The translations under genes were made by a program, and so were the position numbers. The notes beneath the pieces were generated by a model. It saw only the letters and a program-made list of their open reading frames with translations, was not told the DNA's origin and ran no database searches. Shown here one piece after another: positions 17,705-26,995 of a stretch of 62,079 bases of DNA. The stretch comes from Paenibacillus puerhi. Its GTDB lineage: Bacteria; Bacillota; Bacilli; Paenibacillales; NBRC-103111. How positions within the stretch are numbered: the first letter of the stretch is position 1; each line of letters starts with the position of its first letter. The stretch is taken from the NCBI RefSeq assembly GCF_009846885.1, contig NZ_WUWM01000036.1, positions 1-62,079 of the forward strand, in the 5' to 3' direction.

Positions 17705-17757
17705 CTTGGAAGCATGTTGCTTGAGCCTTGCTCAGCCGCGGCCTTCCAAGCTTTTTT
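17705..17757 (+). terminator. Long stem-loop with T-run upstream of importer 1
   Basis: CTTGGAAG (17705-17712) and CTTCCAAG (17743-17750) close an inner stem (GCTTGAGC with GCTCAGC) and are followed by C plus six Ts. No gene ends nearby on this strand, so it may be a leader attenuator for the importer operon 120 bases downstream, or the terminator of a lost gene. Otherwise 17557-17878 holds no gene. Confidence 0.6.
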
Positions 17758-17878
17758 GTCGTTGCCTAGAGAAAAGTCCAATCGGTAGAAAAGTGCAAGG
17801 TGCGGGGAGAAATGTATGATTGCCGGCAAGACTCCGCGGCCTTTATGCTAGCGCTACGACCAGAAAAGGAGGGGCACC

Positions 17879-18787
17879 ATGGGAAGTAGTTGGCTTCAAG
17901 CATGGAGACGCGACAAATATTTATACGCTCTGGCATTGCCCGGGGTATTATTTTTTCTTCTGTTCAAATACGTGCCGCTCGGGGGGCTTGTCATTGCCTT
18001 TAAGGATTATTCTCCTTATCAGGGAATCGCGGGAAGCCCGTGGGTGGGCCTCGAGCATTTCGAGCGGTTTTTCTCGAACCCGGACTTTCTGAATCTGTTC
18101 CGGAACACGCTGGCCATCAGCTTCATGAATTTGTTTTTATTTTTTCCGCTCCCGATCGTGCTTGCGATTCTATTGAATGAATTGACAAGTCAGCGGTTCA
18201 AAAAAACGATCCAGACGATCGTCTACATGCCCCACTTTCTATCCTGGGTCATCATCGTCGGGATTACGTTCCTGCTGCTGAACCAGTCGGGAGGGGTGAT
18301 CAACGAGCTGCTGGCTTCGCTCGGCTTCGCCAAAATTGATTTCTTGACGAATCCGCGCCTGTTCTGGCTCATGCTTACTCTCCAGAACATATGGAAGGAT
18401 GCCGGGTGGGGGACGATCCTGTTCCTGGCCGCGATCGCCGGCACGGACCCGCAGCTGTACGAGGCCGCCAAGATGGACGGGGCGAATCGCTTCCGCCAAA
18501 TGTGGCATATTACGCTGCCTTCTATCCGGAACGTCATTGTCATTCTGCTTATTCTGAGGATCGGACATACGATGGACGTCGGCTTCGAGCAGGTGTTCCT
18601 GATGACCAATGGCGCGGTATCGGGCGTAGCGGACGTGTTCGATACGTACGTTTACCGGTCGGGCATTCAGCAAGGAGAGTTCAGCTACAGCGCCGCGATC
18701 GGCTTCTTCAAATCTGTAACCGGCCTTATTCTCGTCATCGTCGCCAACCGGCTGGCGAAGAAGCTGGGCGAGGAGGGAGTGTACTAG
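17879..18787 (+). CDS. ABC sugar importer permease, LplB/YteP type
   Basis: The 302-residue inner-membrane protein has six hydrophobic segments and the EAA loop EAAKMDGANRFRQMWHITLP (about 197-216) that docks the ATPase. It belongs to the LplB/YteP group of oligosaccharide permeases and forms the channel with the next gene, whose ATG follows its stop directly. AAAGGAGG precedes the ATG. No ATPase is coded here; in Bacillus and Paenibacillus such importers use a shared MsmX-type ATPase. The downstream sulfatase hints at a sulfated glycan, which is inference. Confidence 0.93.
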   Translation: MGSSWLQAWRRDKYLYALALPGVLFFLLFKYVPLGGLVIAFKDYSPYQGIAGSPWVGLEHFERFFSNPDFLNLFRNTLAISFMNLFLFFPLPIVLAILLNELTSQRFKKTIQTIVYMPHFLSWVIIVGITFLLLNQSGGVINELLASLGFAKIDFLTNPRLFWLMLTLQNIWKDAGWGTILFLAAIAGTDPQLYEAAKMDGANRFRQMWHITLPSIRNVIVILLILRIGHTMDVGFEQVFLMTNGAVSGVADVFDTYVYRSGIQQGEFSYSAAIGFFKSVTGLILVIVANRLAKKLGEEGVY

Positions 18788-19660
18788 ATGAAGCCATCTT
18801 GGGGAGACCGGGCATTCACGACGGCGAACGTCGGCGTGCTGTCCGTCATCGGATTGATTACGTTGTTTCCGCTCTACTACGTGTTCGTTGTCTCGTTCAC
18901 GGAGCCGCAGGAGTATATCGACAAAGGGTTCGTCCTCTTTCCTACGGCCTGGAGCCTGCTTGCGTACAAATACATTTTCTCGACGTCGGCGTTCGTCGAC
19001 GCCATCGGCGTCAGCGCCTTCCTGGCGATTGTCGGCACGATGCTATCGCTATTGATTACGTCCAGCTTCGCCTACACGCTGTCGCGCAAGCGGCTGAAGG
19101 GGCGCAGGGTGCTCCTGCTGCTCGTTCTGTTGACGACGTTGTTCCAGGCCGGCATTATCCCGGATTATTTGCTGGTGAAGGAGCTGGGGCTGATCGACAG
19201 CATCTGGGCGCTGATCATTCCCGTCATGTCGAGCGGCTGGTTCATCCTGCTCATGAAAGGGTTCTACGACGGCATTCCGAACGCGCTGCAGGAAGCCGCG
19301 ACGATCGACGGCGCGAACGAGATCGGCGTATGGGTGCGGATCATCCTGCCGCTGTCCATTCCGTCGATGGTGGCCTTCGGCCTATTCTATGCTGTCGGCT
19401 ATTGGAACACGTTCTTCAACGCCATGCTGTATATCAACGATTATCACAAGTGGCCGCTGCAAATGCTGCTGCGCAACATGATCGTCGATTCGTCGACCTC
19501 CATGGGAGGATCGATGGCGCTGGGCAACGATCTTCAGCTTCCGAGCGAGACGATCAAGATGGCGGCGGTCGTCGTTGCGACCGTACCTATTCTTATGGTA
19601 TATCCATTCCTGCAAAAGCATTTTGCCAAGGGAGCCATGATGGGTTCCATTAAGGAATGA
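18788..19660 (+). CDS. ABC sugar importer permease, LplC/YtcP type
   Basis: The 290-residue partner permease starts at the base after the previous stop. It has six membrane segments and an EAA loop (QEAATIDGANEIGVWVRIILP, around 180-200, first residues quoted) and ends with the FAKGAMMGSIKE tail usual for the YtcP group. With the preceding gene it forms the heterodimeric transmembrane core of the importer. Confidence 0.93.
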   Translation: MKPSWGDRAFTTANVGVLSVIGLITLFPLYYVFVVSFTEPQEYIDKGFVLFPTAWSLLAYKYIFSTSAFVDAIGVSAFLAIVGTMLSLLITSSFAYTLSRKRLKGRRVLLLLVLLTTLFQAGIIPDYLLVKELGLIDSIWALIIPVMSSGWFILLMKGFYDGIPNALQEAATIDGANEIGVWVRIILPLSIPSMVAFGLFYAVGYWNTFFNAMLYINDYHKWPLQMLLRNMIVDSSTSMGGSMALGNDLQLPSETIKMAAVVVATVPILMVYPFLQKHFAKGAMMGSIKE

Positions 19661-19702
19661 GATTATATACAATAGCGTTTATACAAAAAGGAGGAGTCAT
19701 CC

Positions 19703-21232
19703 ATGGCAAGAAAGAGCGCGCTGGTTATGCTCTCGGGCGTCGTCGCTATGACGGGGGTGCTGGCTGCCTGCAGCCAAAATACGAATCAAACCGCGGGAGG
19801 CTCGCTGCCGGGCGGAGCGTCGAAAGAGAAACCGGTCGAAATCAGCATCATGTCGGATTACTTCAGCCCGGAGCCGCCGAATGAGCAGGACCCGATCCGT
19901 CTGGAAATCGAGAAGCGGACGAACACGAAGCTGAACATTACGTGGGTATCGTCCAACAACTACAACGACAAGACGAACGTGACTCTCGCTTCGGGCGACA
20001 TGCCTGATCTGTTGCTCATTCGCGACCCGTTCCAGGCGCAGGTTCGCAAGATCGCGGGCCAGGGCGCTTTCTGGGATTTGACGCCGCACTTGAAGGACTA
20101 TCCGAATTTGAGCGCCTTGCCGAAGGCCAGTTGGGACAATACGAGCCTGAACGGCAAAAATTACGGGATTCCGTTCGCCAGACCGCTCGTCGGCACGGAA
20201 GGCATGCCGATTATCCGCAAGGATTGGCTGGATAAGCTTGGCTTGCAGCCGCCGAAGACGATCGATGACATGTACGGGATCATGAAAGCTTTCACGGAGA
20301 ACGATCCCGACGGCAACGGGAAGAACGATACGATCGGCCTGATCGCCTCCGTCGCTCAGGGCAATATGGGCAATCTGTCCTGGGTCGAGAACGTTATGAA
20401 CGGCAACCTCGGCAAGTGGAAGGCGCAGGACGGCAAGCTGATCGACTTGACGCTTGAACAGGGGACGAGAGAGGCGCTTTTGTGGCTGAATAAGGTGTAC
20501 AAGGAAGGGCTGCTGTCCGCCGACTTTCCGACGCTCAAGAACACGCAGGTCAGGGAAGGCATTACGACGAGCAAGGCGGGCATCTTCGCCGACGCGATGA
20601 AGCCGACCTGGCTGCTGACCGGCCAGATGCGCGCGAGCAACCCGAAGGCTGATTTGTTGTATACGCCGTATCTCGACGGCCCAAGAGGCCGGTTCTCCCC
20701 GGTGGGAAGCGGCGCTTACGGCTTCTGGGTCATTCCGAAGTCCGTGCCCGAGGAGAAGATGAAGCAAATTCTCGCTTTCATGGACTACGGCGCGTCGGAG
20801 GAAGGCAGCATCATGGCGAATTACGGAATCGCAGGCGAGCATTACAACAAGAAGGACGATATGTACTTGTTCACGGAGAAGGCCAAGGAGTATTCCGGCG
20901 TTATTTTCCCCATATTCAGCGACATCAACAAGTACGCCTTCGCTTATCAGACCGGCATTCCGGAGGATTTCCTGAAGCGCAACATGTCGATCATCGACGA
21001 GCAGGCGAAGGCCGGCACGCCCAATCCGGCGATCGGCCTGAACTCCGAGACGCAGAACAAGGTCGGCGCCGATTATGACAAGCGCATTCAGGACCTGAAG
21101 ATCAAAATCATCTTGGGCCGCGAGCCGATCGGGGCTTGGGATCAATTCGTCACCGATCTGAAGGCCGATAGCCAATACCTGCAAATCGCAAACGAGCTGA
21201 ACGAGGATTACCGGAAAAGACAGGGCAGCTGA
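19703..21232 (+). CDS. Lipoprotein solute-binding protein, LplA/YtcQ type
   Basis: The 509-residue protein has a lipoprotein signal (GVVAMTGVLAAC, lipid Cys at about 22) and the family-1 solute-binding fold of oligosaccharide importers, so it sits on the outer face of the membrane and delivers sugar to the two permeases. AAAGGAGG lies before the ATG. The body carries the typical PKTIDDMYGIMKAFTENDPDGNGKNDT calcium-like loop (first part near 183-195). The ligand is unknown. Confidence 0.93.
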   Translation: MARKSALVMLSGVVAMTGVLAACSQNTNQTAGGSLPGGASKEKPVEISIMSDYFSPEPPNEQDPIRLEIEKRTNTKLNITWVSSNNYNDKTNVTLASGDMPDLLLIRDPFQAQVRKIAGQGAFWDLTPHLKDYPNLSALPKASWDNTSLNGKNYGIPFARPLVGTEGMPIIRKDWLDKLGLQPPKTIDDMYGIMKAFTENDPDGNGKNDTIGLIASVAQGNMGNLSWVENVMNGNLGKWKAQDGKLIDLTLEQGTREALLWLNKVYKEGLLSADFPTLKNTQVREGITTSKAGIFADAMKPTWLLTGQMRASNPKADLLYTPYLDGPRGRFSPVGSGAYGFWVIPKSVPEEKMKQILAFMDYGASEEGSIMANYGIAGEHYNKKDDMYLFTEKAKEYSGVIFPIFSDINKYAFAYQTGIPEDFLKRNMSIIDEQAKAGTPNPAIGLNSETQNKVGADYDKRIQDLKIKIILGREPIGAWDQFVTDLKADSQYLQIANELNEDYRKRQGS

Positions 21233-21354
21233 TCGGATCGAAGGCCGAATCGAGGCGGTACGGCGAACGGACGGTGATCGGCGGAACGATTACAGGGCAG
21301 ATGCGGCATGTCGGGCGTCTTGGTGGTAGTATTAAGGTATATTCGAATATTGAG

Positions 21355-21386
21355 GAGCTGCGCCCGCCTATGGGGCGCGGCAGCTC
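21355..21386 (+). terminator. Hairpin between solute-binding gene and AraC regulator
   Basis: GAGCTGC (21355-21361) pairs with GCAGCTC (21380-21386), with an additional CGCCC/GGGCG inner stem. There is no T-run, so it is as likely an mRNA-stabilising or attenuating hairpin as a true terminator. Confidence 0.45.
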
Positions 21387-21413
21387 CGCACCGACAAAAT
21401 GGAGAGATCGCCT

Positions 21414-23783
21414 TTGAAAAACTGGTTCGTTTCCCTTCGTGCGTTCCGCATGTCCGCTTTATTCCAAAAAAGATTTTACCGGCAAAGCCTCATCCTCATC
21501 CTGCTTGCGATCTGCATCCCTACCGTTCTGGTCGGCAGCGGAGTCAAGTGGATCGGCACCCGGCAGATGGAGAGTATTGTGCTCTCCTCCCGCCAGCATC
21601 AAGCGGCGGAGTCGGCGCTGCGCCTGGACAACGCACTGGCCAACCTGGAGAAGACTGCCACGCAATGGGCGTTCAACCCGGATTTCGGATTGAGGCTGAA
21701 AGGCTTGGAGACGCGGTACGATTACGAATTTATTCGCAATCTTTATACGTATTTGCTGCTGATCAAGGAGTCCAATCCACTCATCGATCAAGCCAACCTT
21801 TATTTGGACCGGACGGGCGATATGTATTCGGACAGCAACGGCACTTATGCCGTGCGCCCGGAGGATAGGGGGCGGTTCCACGAGCTGCTGAATTACCCGC
21901 AAACGACGTTCTGGCTGACAGCCTTCAAGCCGGCGGCCTATGGCGAGGGCGGGGATGCGGGGGCTCTTACGCTCGTCTATCAGCTGCCGGCCAACAGTGA
22001 CGCCGAACCGCTCGGCGTCCTGCTCGTGCATGTGAAGCGGAGCCAAATTTCCCAGCTGCTCAGCGGCTCGACGCTGGACGAGAACGGTGTTGCCTTCCTG
22101 CTGGACGAAGCGGGCAACCGGATCGGCAGTTCTTCGGAGACCGAGGCCGCCTTGGGTCTGCAAAACGGGCTCATCGAGCGAATCCGGACGGATCGGGAAG
22201 CCGTGAAGAATCCGATTTATGAGACGGACCGGCAGAAGTATCTCGTCACCCATTCGGCCGTCAAGCGGCTCGGCAAAACTTGGAGCTATGTCAGCATCGA
22301 CGCCTTGGCCCAAATCAATTCGCCGGTCGTCGCCGCCTCGTATTTCGTGTATGTATTCGGGGCATCGGTGCTGCTGCTGGCGGTGCTGTCGGCCTTCTTC
22401 GTCTCCCGCAGGCTCTATCAGCCGATCCGCACGCTGATCGACGTATTCCGGACGGGCCAAGGGGCAGGCGGCGAAGCTTCGGACGAGATCGCCTTCATAA
22501 CGGAGCAGTGGAAGCGCATAAACGTGCGCAGCCGCGTGCTGGAGGAACGGCTGGAGCAGCAGCTTCCGGTCATGAAGGAGGGCTTCCTGCTGCAGCTGCT
22601 GCAGGGCCACTTCCAATACGCGCCGCCCGCCGAGCTGAAGGAGCGCATGCAGCTCTTTGGTCTCGGCACGGACGGAACCCGATACACGATCATCGGTATT
22701 CAGCTATCGGGCGTCCCACAGTCCGCGGTGCGATTCCGTGAAGGCGACCAGGAGCTGATTTCCTTCGCAGCGGTGAATATCATCGAAGAGCTGCTGAAGG
22801 ACGAAGGCATGCGATGCGAGATCGTCAACCTGCATGATCTGTCGATCGGCCTCATCTTGAGCGATCCGCAGGCTGGTCGGGGCGAAGCGGGCAGAGGCGA
22901 GCTGCGCCGTCTCGCGGAGCGGCTCGCTGACGCCCTCCACCAATTTTTGCGCATGCCCGTCACTTTATGCGTCGGCAGCCCGATCGCATCCGCAGTCGAG
23001 ATGCCTCAGGCGTGGGAGGAAGCCAAGCGGCTTGTCCGCTATCGGGACTTATACGAGGAGAAGCAGGTTATTCAAGCGGAGGATTTCAACATGTCCATGA
23101 GCGAAGAGATCCGTTACCCGTTTGCCGCGGAGTCGGAGATCGTTCAGGCGGTCCGCAATCTGGACGAGAAGGGAGCCGCGAGCGCGCTGGAACTGTTCTG
23201 TCGGGAGCTGCAGGCCAATACGACGAAGGAATATTTGTTCCAGCAGGGACTTCTGCAGCTGCTCGGCAACCTCCGGTTCGTCATGCTGAAGGCGGGCTAC
23301 AACCCGTTCGAATCGGAGCCGTTCACGCTGCAGGAGGAGATGGAGCGTGGCATTGGCATTCCGGAAATTACCGCGCTCTTCCTGGAAAAAATCATCCGTC
23401 CCTACATGCTCAGAACGAAGCGGGAGTCGGAGGATCAGCATGTCCGCGTGAAGCTGGTGATCGAGCGGATCTTGGACGCGATCCATGAGCGGTTCGGCGA
23501 TGCGGACCTGTCGCTCGACGGGCTCGCCGACGAGCACGACATGACCCCGCTGGCGCTGAGCAAGGCGTTCAAGAAGGCGGCCGGTATCAACTTCGTGCAA
23601 TATTTGACGGATGTCCGGCTGCGCAGGTCGAAGGAGCTGCTTGCCGATACCGACGACAAAATCAACGATATCGCGGAGGCGGTCGGCTACCAGCCGACGT
23701 ATTTCAATCGGATTTTCAAAAAAAGCGAAGGCATCACCCCGAGCCAGTTCAGGGAGCTGATGCAGGAGAGCGGCCGGGATTGA
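21414..23783 (+). CDS. Membrane-bound AraC-family regulator (YesS-like)
   Basis: The protein is about 789 residues from the TTG at 21414, which has GGAGAG seven bases upstream; an ATG 15 bases earlier lacks a site. Two membrane segments (about 20-40 and 285-305) flank an extracellular sensor. A cytoplasmic linker and a C-terminal AraC pair of helix-turn-helix motifs follow (DGLADEHDMTPLALSKAFKK and the closing QPTYFNRIFKKSEGITPSQF). One-piece sensor-regulators of this kind control oligosaccharide importers in Bacillus and Paenibacillus. It sits between the importer and the sulfatase and probably activates both. Confidence 0.92.
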   Translation: MKNWFVSLRAFRMSALFQKRFYRQSLILILLAICIPTVLVGSGVKWIGTRQMESIVLSSRQHQAAESALRLDNALANLEKTATQWAFNPDFGLRLKGLETRYDYEFIRNLYTYLLLIKESNPLIDQANLYLDRTGDMYSDSNGTYAVRPEDRGRFHELLNYPQTTFWLTAFKPAAYGEGGDAGALTLVYQLPANSDAEPLGVLLVHVKRSQISQLLSGSTLDENGVAFLLDEAGNRIGSSSETEAALGLQNGLIERIRTDREAVKNPIYETDRQKYLVTHSAVKRLGKTWSYVSIDALAQINSPVVAASYFVYVFGASVLLLAVLSAFFVSRRLYQPIRTLIDVFRTGQGAGGEASDEIAFITEQWKRINVRSRVLEERLEQQLPVMKEGFLLQLLQGHFQYAPPAELKERMQLFGLGTDGTRYTIIGIQLSGVPQSAVRFREGDQELISFAAVNIIEELLKDEGMRCEIVNLHDLSIGLILSDPQAGRGEAGRGELRRLAERLADALHQFLRMPVTLCVGSPIASAVEMPQAWEEAKRLVRYRDLYEEKQVIQAEDFNMSMSEEIRYPFAAESEIVQAVRNLDEKGAASALELFCRELQANTTKEYLFQQGLLQLLGNLRFVMLKAGYNPFESEPFTLQEEMERGIGIPEITALFLEKIIRPYMLRTKRESEDQHVRVKLVIERILDAIHERFGDADLSLDGLADEHDMTPLALSKAFKKAAGINFVQYLTDVRLRRSKELLADTDDKINDIAEAVGYQPTYFNRIFKKSEGITPSQFRELMQESGRD

Positions 23784-23820
23784 ACCCCGGACCGCATACG
23801 GAGAGGGGAATGTTCCGCAA

Positions 23821-25308
23821 GTGAAAGCCGTCATGTTCATGTTCGATTCGTTAAACCGGCATATGCTGGCTCCCTATGGATGCGACTGGGTCCATACGCC
23901 GAATTTCCAAAGGCTGGCGGAGCGTTCCGTCACGTTTGACCGCTGTTATTCGGGAAGCCTCCCGTGCATGCCGGCCAGAAGGGATCTGCATACGGGCCGT
24001 TACGGCTTCCTGCATCGAAGCTGGGGACCACTGGAGCCGTTCGACGATTCCATGGTGGAACTTATGAGAAAGAACGGCGTCTATACGCATCTGACGACCG
24101 ACCATACGCATTATTTCGAGGATGGAGGAGCGACCTATCATACCCGCTACGACACCTGGGAGTATGCTCGCGGCCAGGAGGGGGATGCCTGGAAGGGGCA
24201 TGTCGAAGATCCGGTCATACCGGAGACGCTAAGCGCGAGGCGAGGCGGCTTGTGGCGGCAGGACTGGGTCAACCGCCAATACTTGGACGAAGAGGAGAAG
24301 CAGCCGCTTGCCGTCACGGTCAGCCGGGGGCTCGAGTTTATCGAGCGGAACCACGCGAAGGACCGGTGGTTTCTGCAAATCGAGGCGTTCGATCCGCATG
24401 AGCCGTTCTTCACGCAGCAGAAGTACAAGGATCTGTATCCCCATCCTTATGCAGGGAAGCATTTCGACTGGCCGGATTACGGGAGGGTGAAGGAGCAGCC
24501 GGAAGAGGTGCAGCACGCCATTTACGAATACGCCGCCCTCGTGAGCATGTGCGACGCGCATCTGGGGCGGGTGCTCGACACGTTCGACCGCCTCGATCTA
24601 TGGAAGGATACGATGCTGATCGTGAATACCGACCACGGCTTCCTGCTCGGGGAGCATGAGTGGTGGGGCAAGAACATCCAGCCGTTCTACAATGAAATCG
24701 TCAACGTTCCGCTGTTCCTGTGGGATCCGCGCAGCAGGCTGCAGGGGGTGCGTTCCGACTCGCTCGTGCAGATGATCGACCTGCCTGCGACGCTGCTGGA
24801 TAGCTTCGGCATCGATCTGCCGCCGAGCATGCAAGGCAGGCCGATCGACGAGGCGGTCGTCCGAGGCCGCGCGATCCGGGAGGGGGCGCTGTTCGGCATC
24901 CACGGCGGCCACGTCAACTGCACGGACGGGCGTTACGTGTATATGAGAGGGCCGAAGGACGAGACCAACCGGCCGCTGTATGAGTATACGCTTATGCCGA
25001 CGCATATGAACCGGCTGTTCGCTCCCGAGGAGTTCGACGGCATGAGCATCAGCGACCCGTTCCCGTTCTCGAAGGACTGCCGGCTCCTGAAGCTGGAGGG
25101 TCGCACCTACCTCAATCCGTACGCGTACGGTACGCTGCTGTTCGATCTTAGTCTCGACCCTCGTCAGGAGGCGCCGATCGACGATCCGGTGGCCGAAGCG
25201 CGCATGATCCGGCTCATAGCGAAGCTGATGCGCGAGAACGACGCGCCGCCTGAGCAGTTCGAGCGACTCGGCATCCCGGCGTGGGGAGTTTCTACCTATA
25301 TAAAATGA
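23821..25308 (+). CDS. Type I sulfatase without signal peptide
   Basis: The 495-residue enzyme belongs to the alkaline-phosphatase/sulfatase superfamily and should hydrolyse a sulfate (or phosphonate) ester. The activation motif is CMPARRDLHTGR (from about 50), the Cys-type signature whose Cys becomes formylglycine. MFDSLN supplies the first metal Asp and NTDHGFLLGEH the later Asp/His ligands. There is no signal peptide, so it acts in the cytosol on an imported substrate. The GTG start follows GAGAGGGG. The last residue and stop come from an IS630 end: the TGA (25306-25308) lies inside the element. Confidence 0.93.
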   Translation: MKAVMFMFDSLNRHMLAPYGCDWVHTPNFQRLAERSVTFDRCYSGSLPCMPARRDLHTGRYGFLHRSWGPLEPFDDSMVELMRKNGVYTHLTTDHTHYFEDGGATYHTRYDTWEYARGQEGDAWKGHVEDPVIPETLSARRGGLWRQDWVNRQYLDEEEKQPLAVTVSRGLEFIERNHAKDRWFLQIEAFDPHEPFFTQQKYKDLYPHPYAGKHFDWPDYGRVKEQPEEVQHAIYEYAALVSMCDAHLGRVLDTFDRLDLWKDTMLIVNTDHGFLLGEHEWWGKNIQPFYNEIVNVPLFLWDPRSRLQGVRSDSLVQMIDLPATLLDSFGIDLPPSMQGRPIDEAVVRGRAIREGALFGIHGGHVNCTDGRYVYMRGPKDETNRPLYEYTLMPTHMNRLFAPEEFDGMSISDPFPFSKDCRLLKLEGRTYLNPYAYGTLLFDLSLDPRQEAPIDDPVAEARMIRLIAKLMRENDAPPEQFERLGIPAWGVSTYIK

Positions 25309-26432
25309 ACTGAAGAATCTTATACTCCTAACAGCAGGCGGTCGATGACTTGAAGAGGATTCTGGTTAATCAGTTTCATAAAAGCAGTGACGTGTGTACG
25401 GATATGGTAAAACTTACTGAAAAACACGTTATTCACCACATCATGCTTCAACCATTTCCATAGTCCTTCGATCGGATTAAGCTCTGGACTATACTTTGGC
25501 AGGAAGATCAGTCTCAGTCTCTCATTCTCCTGCAGAAACGGCTTTAACTCGTTTGCATGGTGGACCCGTGAATTATCTAATACAACAACAATCTTGCCTT
25601 CCGGATATTTGGTTAAAATATCAACCAGGAACCGTTGAAATGCTGCAGCGTCCTGCTGCTCTTCTTCCCGATGGGTAACATACCCTGTTTCATAATGGAT
25701 GGCCGCGAATAATTTAGCCCCTTCATGTCGTCCATACGTTGGGATCTTACGCTGCTGTCCTTTCAAGAACCAGTTATATTGCAGAGCCAGATAGGCGCGT
25801 ATCATGGACTCATCTTCAAATAATAGATGTTGAATTTCTCCTGATTTCAGCTGTTCTTTGAGTTCTGGTAATGTTTCTTCGCGAAAATGCTCCTGTTCTT
25901 CGGAACTAGCGCGTGTAAGTGTGTAAGTCGCTTTGGTGTAGCTGAACCCTAAACGTTCGAGCATTTTTGAGACGCCGCGTTCAGTGAACGTTTCACCAAA
26001 CTCTCGTTTAATCCACATGGCAATCGTTTTTAAAGTCCAGGTGAATCTCGCTTCAAAACCCACATCGGCAGGTCGTTTGGTCTTGATCGTATCAGCCAAT
26101 TTTCGTTCCTGCTCATCGGTTAATTTTTTCGGGCCACCAGGTGCATGATCCAGCTCCAGACCAGCAAGACCGTCTTCTTGGTTAGCTTTCCAATAGGTGC
26201 TAATCGTCTGATACGTCCGTCCCAAAATCGAGGCAATCTCTGTAAAGGTACGTCCTTCCAAATGCAGGCGTATGGCAAGACACCGTTCGTAGAATCGTGT
26301 AGAATTCGTCTCCTTCATTGCAGCTGTAATTCTGTTCCATTCTTCTTGAATGCTCATTTTGTTTCCCGCCCTTTTTGGAATAGTTACTTCCTATTACCCG
26401 ATTTGGCGGTTATTCAAATTATGAGTTCATCT
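25303..26432 (-). mobile_element. IS630-family insertion sequence
   Basis: An element of about 1130 bp has ends AAATGAACT (25303-) and, inverted, AGATGAACT (to 26432), with a TA on each outer side (25301-25302 and 26433-26434), the target duplication typical of IS630. One transposase gene fills it on the minus strand. It lies in the sulfatase stop region. Removing the element and one TA restores a frame ending TAT-ATA-TTA-TAG. Confidence 0.8.
25320..26357 (-). CDS. IS630-family transposase
   Basis: The 345-residue DDE transposase has an N-terminal helix-turn-helix (FTEIASILGRTYQTISTYWK, about 38-57). Its catalytic core shows the three acidic sites as LLFEDES, VVLDNSRVHH and SPELNPIEGLWKWLK (Asp, Asp, Glu). 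The frame is intact from ATG to stop with no internal frameshift, unlike many IS630 members that need -1 slippage. The element may therefore still be mobile. Confidence 0.93.
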   Translation of the reverse strand: MSIQEEWNRITAAMKETNSTRFYERCLAIRLHLEGRTFTEIASILGRTYQTISTYWKANQEDGLAGLELDHAPGGPKKLTDEQERKLADTIKTKRPADVGFEARFTWTLKTIAMWIKREFGETFTERGVSKMLERLGFSYTKATYTLTRASSEEQEHFREETLPELKEQLKSGEIQHLLFEDESMIRAYLALQYNWFLKGQQRKIPTYGRHEGAKLFAAIHYETGYVTHREEEQQDAAAFQRFLVDILTKYPEGKIVVVLDNSRVHHANELKPFLQENERLRLIFLPKYSPELNPIEGLWKWLKHDVVNNVFFSKFYHIRTHVTAFMKLINQNPLQVIDRLLLGV

Positions 26433-26467
26433 TATTATAGTATAAAAATGTTACTTTTGTTTCCAAG

Positions 26468-26498
26468 CCCCTTGTCCTCATTCGGACAAGGGGTTTCA
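26468..26498 (+). terminator. Original terminator of the sulfatase operon
   Basis: CCCCTTGTCC (26468-26477) and GGACAAGGGG (26484-26493) form a perfect 10-bp stem with a six-base loop, followed by TTTC. It lies about 30 bases past the IS630 right end. Without the IS it would stand just after the sulfatase stop, so the insertion separated the operon from its terminator. Confidence 0.75.
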
Positions 26499-26619
26499 GT
26501 CTATGCCGTCCAAATACCGGAAGTGCCTGATTGATTAAAAAACGTTTATCAAAGAGTTTTTTACTGCCCAATCATTTTTTTGTCAATTTCGGTAAGAGTC
26601 ATCATAAGTCACATGTATT

Positions 26620-26889
26620 GAAAATGGACACAGGACTACAACTAAAGACCTATTTGGCCGATATTGATTATAGAATATTTGGTATATGTTTGGTTAGCAT
26701 TATAAACATTGAAAAGGTAGCTGCCGCGCTCAATGTTTCGATTGAATATTTGTTTTCTAGCGTGCGGTTTTCACCGAATTTGGCTTATTTGAAGAAGGAT
26801 TTTGAAGTTCCATTCATCACTTGTACGGTGAAGATAAAGAAATGGTCGGCAAGGTATATAAATTTTTCGATATTAACGGAAATGACTAA
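26620..26889 (+). pseudogene. Decayed XRE-family regulator
   Basis: The readable part is IEKVAAALNVSIEYLF, the standard end of an Xre DNA-binding domain, followed by RFSPNLAYLKKDFEVPF. A shift of frame then restores HHLYGEDKEMVGKVYKFFD to a TAA at 26887-26889. The recognition helices upstream are scrambled and no start is left. The shared position before the CHAT gene suggests it may once have regulated it, but that is inference. Confidence 0.55.
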
Positions 26890-26904
26890 TAAAACCAATG
26901 CAAT

Positions 26905-26938
26905 AAACCGCTGGTAAGTAACTCAGCGGTTTATTTTC
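26905..26938 (+). terminator. Terminator after the decayed XRE gene
   Basis: AAACCGCTG (26905-26913) and CAGCGGTTT (26924-26932) form a perfect stem followed by ATTTTCT. It isolates the CHAT gene from upstream transcription, so that gene needs a promoter within about 60 bases. Confidence 0.8.
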
Positions 26939-26995
26939 TAAACTGAACGCCGATATTTGAAAAGCCAACAGGCAGGTACAGGGGAGGTTTTCAAC

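Noticed and set aside
18391..19653. Long plus-strand frame across the two permease genes
   Set aside because: Arg/Gly/Ala-rich with no motif; it lies out of frame over two well-recognised permeases.
19697..21184. Long open frame on the minus strand opposite the solute-binding gene
   Set aside because: It is a mirror frame in GC-rich DNA: low-complexity Arg/Leu/Val composition, no ribosome site, and the plus strand encodes a clear lipoprotein.
26531..26619. Upstream extension of the decayed XRE frame as a complete new gene
   Set aside because: No ribosome site and no helix-turn-helix; the recognisable residues begin later and change frame, so it is a wreck.
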